Positions 42,251 to 42,480 of a stretch of DNA of 42,480 bases are shown here, in pieces. The notes beneath the pieces are model-generated. The model saw nothing but the letters and a program-made list of their open reading frames with translations, was not told the DNA's origin and did no database searches. Position 1 is the first letter of the stretch, and the number at the start of each line of letters is the position of its first letter. Location: assembly GCF_001426375.1 (NCBI RefSeq), contig NZ_LMEO01000029.1, positions 1 to 42,480 of the forward strand, written 5' to 3'. Origin of the DNA: Paenibacillus sp. Root444D2. GTDB lineage: Bacteria > Bacillota > Bacilli > Paenibacillales > NBRC-103111. Made by a program: the position numbers and the translations under genes.

Positions 42251-42480
42251 AGTAGTAAGTATGAGTAGTGAGCATGAGTTATGAGTAAGAGTAGTAAGTA
42301 AGAGTAGTGAGTAAGAGTAGTGAGTAAGAGTAGTGAGTAAGAGTAGTGAGTATGAGTAGTGAGTAAGAGTAGTGAGTAAGAGTAGTGAGTATGAGTAGTG
42401 AGTATGAGTAGTGAGTATGAGTAGTGAGTATGAGTAGTGAGTATGAGTAGTGAGTATGAGTAGTGAGTATGAGTAGTGAG
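42251..42480. repeat. 13-bp minisatellite, open at the window end
   Basis: About 17.7 units of AGTAGTGAGTAAG or AGTAGTGAGTATG, nearly perfect from 42303. The only frequent variant is AAG/ATG. The period is not a multiple of three and stop codons recur in all frames, so it is not coding. It runs off the right edge. Confidence 0.9.

Noticed and set aside
42251..42480. Coding tandem-repeat protein
   Set aside because: The 13-bp period shifts frame each unit and stops occur in all frames.

Overview
This window looks like a chromosomal segment of a spore-forming member of the Bacillales, most probably Paenibacillus or a close relative. Support comes from gene order (dnaX-yaaK-recR-yaaL-bofA-rrn; rpmE-rho-murA-fbaA-spo0F-pyrG-rpoE; argS-ywiB; speE-pbpG-ywhD), strong AGGAGG-type ribosome binding sites, a long Bacillus-type SRP RNA, and several families of short palindromic intergenic repeats. 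Genus is an inference; no search was run.

Layout. Positions 1-36 are the 5' end of a 16S rRNA gene on the minus strand, with its leader, boxA and two promoters. Positions 338-3753 (minus) carry bofA, yaaL, recR, yaaK and dnaX. A PAS histidine kinase (3832-5265) and the SRP RNA (about 5449-5714) follow. A YhcN-type lipoprotein gene is next, then rpmE, an unusual radical SAM gene, rho, murA, fbaA, spo0F, pyrG and rpoE (5770-14939, all minus). Next come an intracellular-looking subtilisin (plus), ywiB-argS (minus), a repeat-rich gap, speE (minus) with divergent pbpG (plus), ywhD and a DUF4871-like gene (minus), an M1-type metallopeptidase and a polytopic membrane protein (plus).

From 27.8 kb on the content is more accessory. 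A c-di-AMP riboswitch precedes an NlpC/P60 hydrolase, and a guanidine-I riboswitch precedes a guanidinium exporter (gdx). Then come a truncated DUF1905 gene, two tiny unknown genes, a ribbon-helix-helix/methyltransferase fusion, a possible surface or spore protein, an orphan pair of peptide-type ABC permeases, an ABC exporter, a lipase, two small membrane proteins, a DHA2-family MFS pump, cysK, and a nuclease-like/winged-helix protein behind a leader terminator. The last 1.1 kb is non-coding: a heptanucleotide tract, two copies of a MITE-like element with 17-bp inverted ends, and a 13-bp minisatellite running off the window.

How the genes work together. Several products meet in sporulation. 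The histidine kinase is of the Spo0F-phosphorylating type, spo0F has a near-ideal sigma-H promoter, pbpG has a sigma-G-like promoter, BofA controls pro-sigma-K processing, and the lipoprotein resembles spore/germination YhcN/YlaJ proteins. The pyrG leader begins with GGGC after a good promoter and contains a terminator, as in CTP-sensed reiterative-transcription attenuation. The least explained items are the RHH-methyltransferase fusion with a palindrome over its promoter, the nuclease-like gene with an attenuator-like leader, the c-di-AMP aptamer whose 3' end carries the ribosome binding site, the radical SAM gene between rpmE and rho, and the repeat families.
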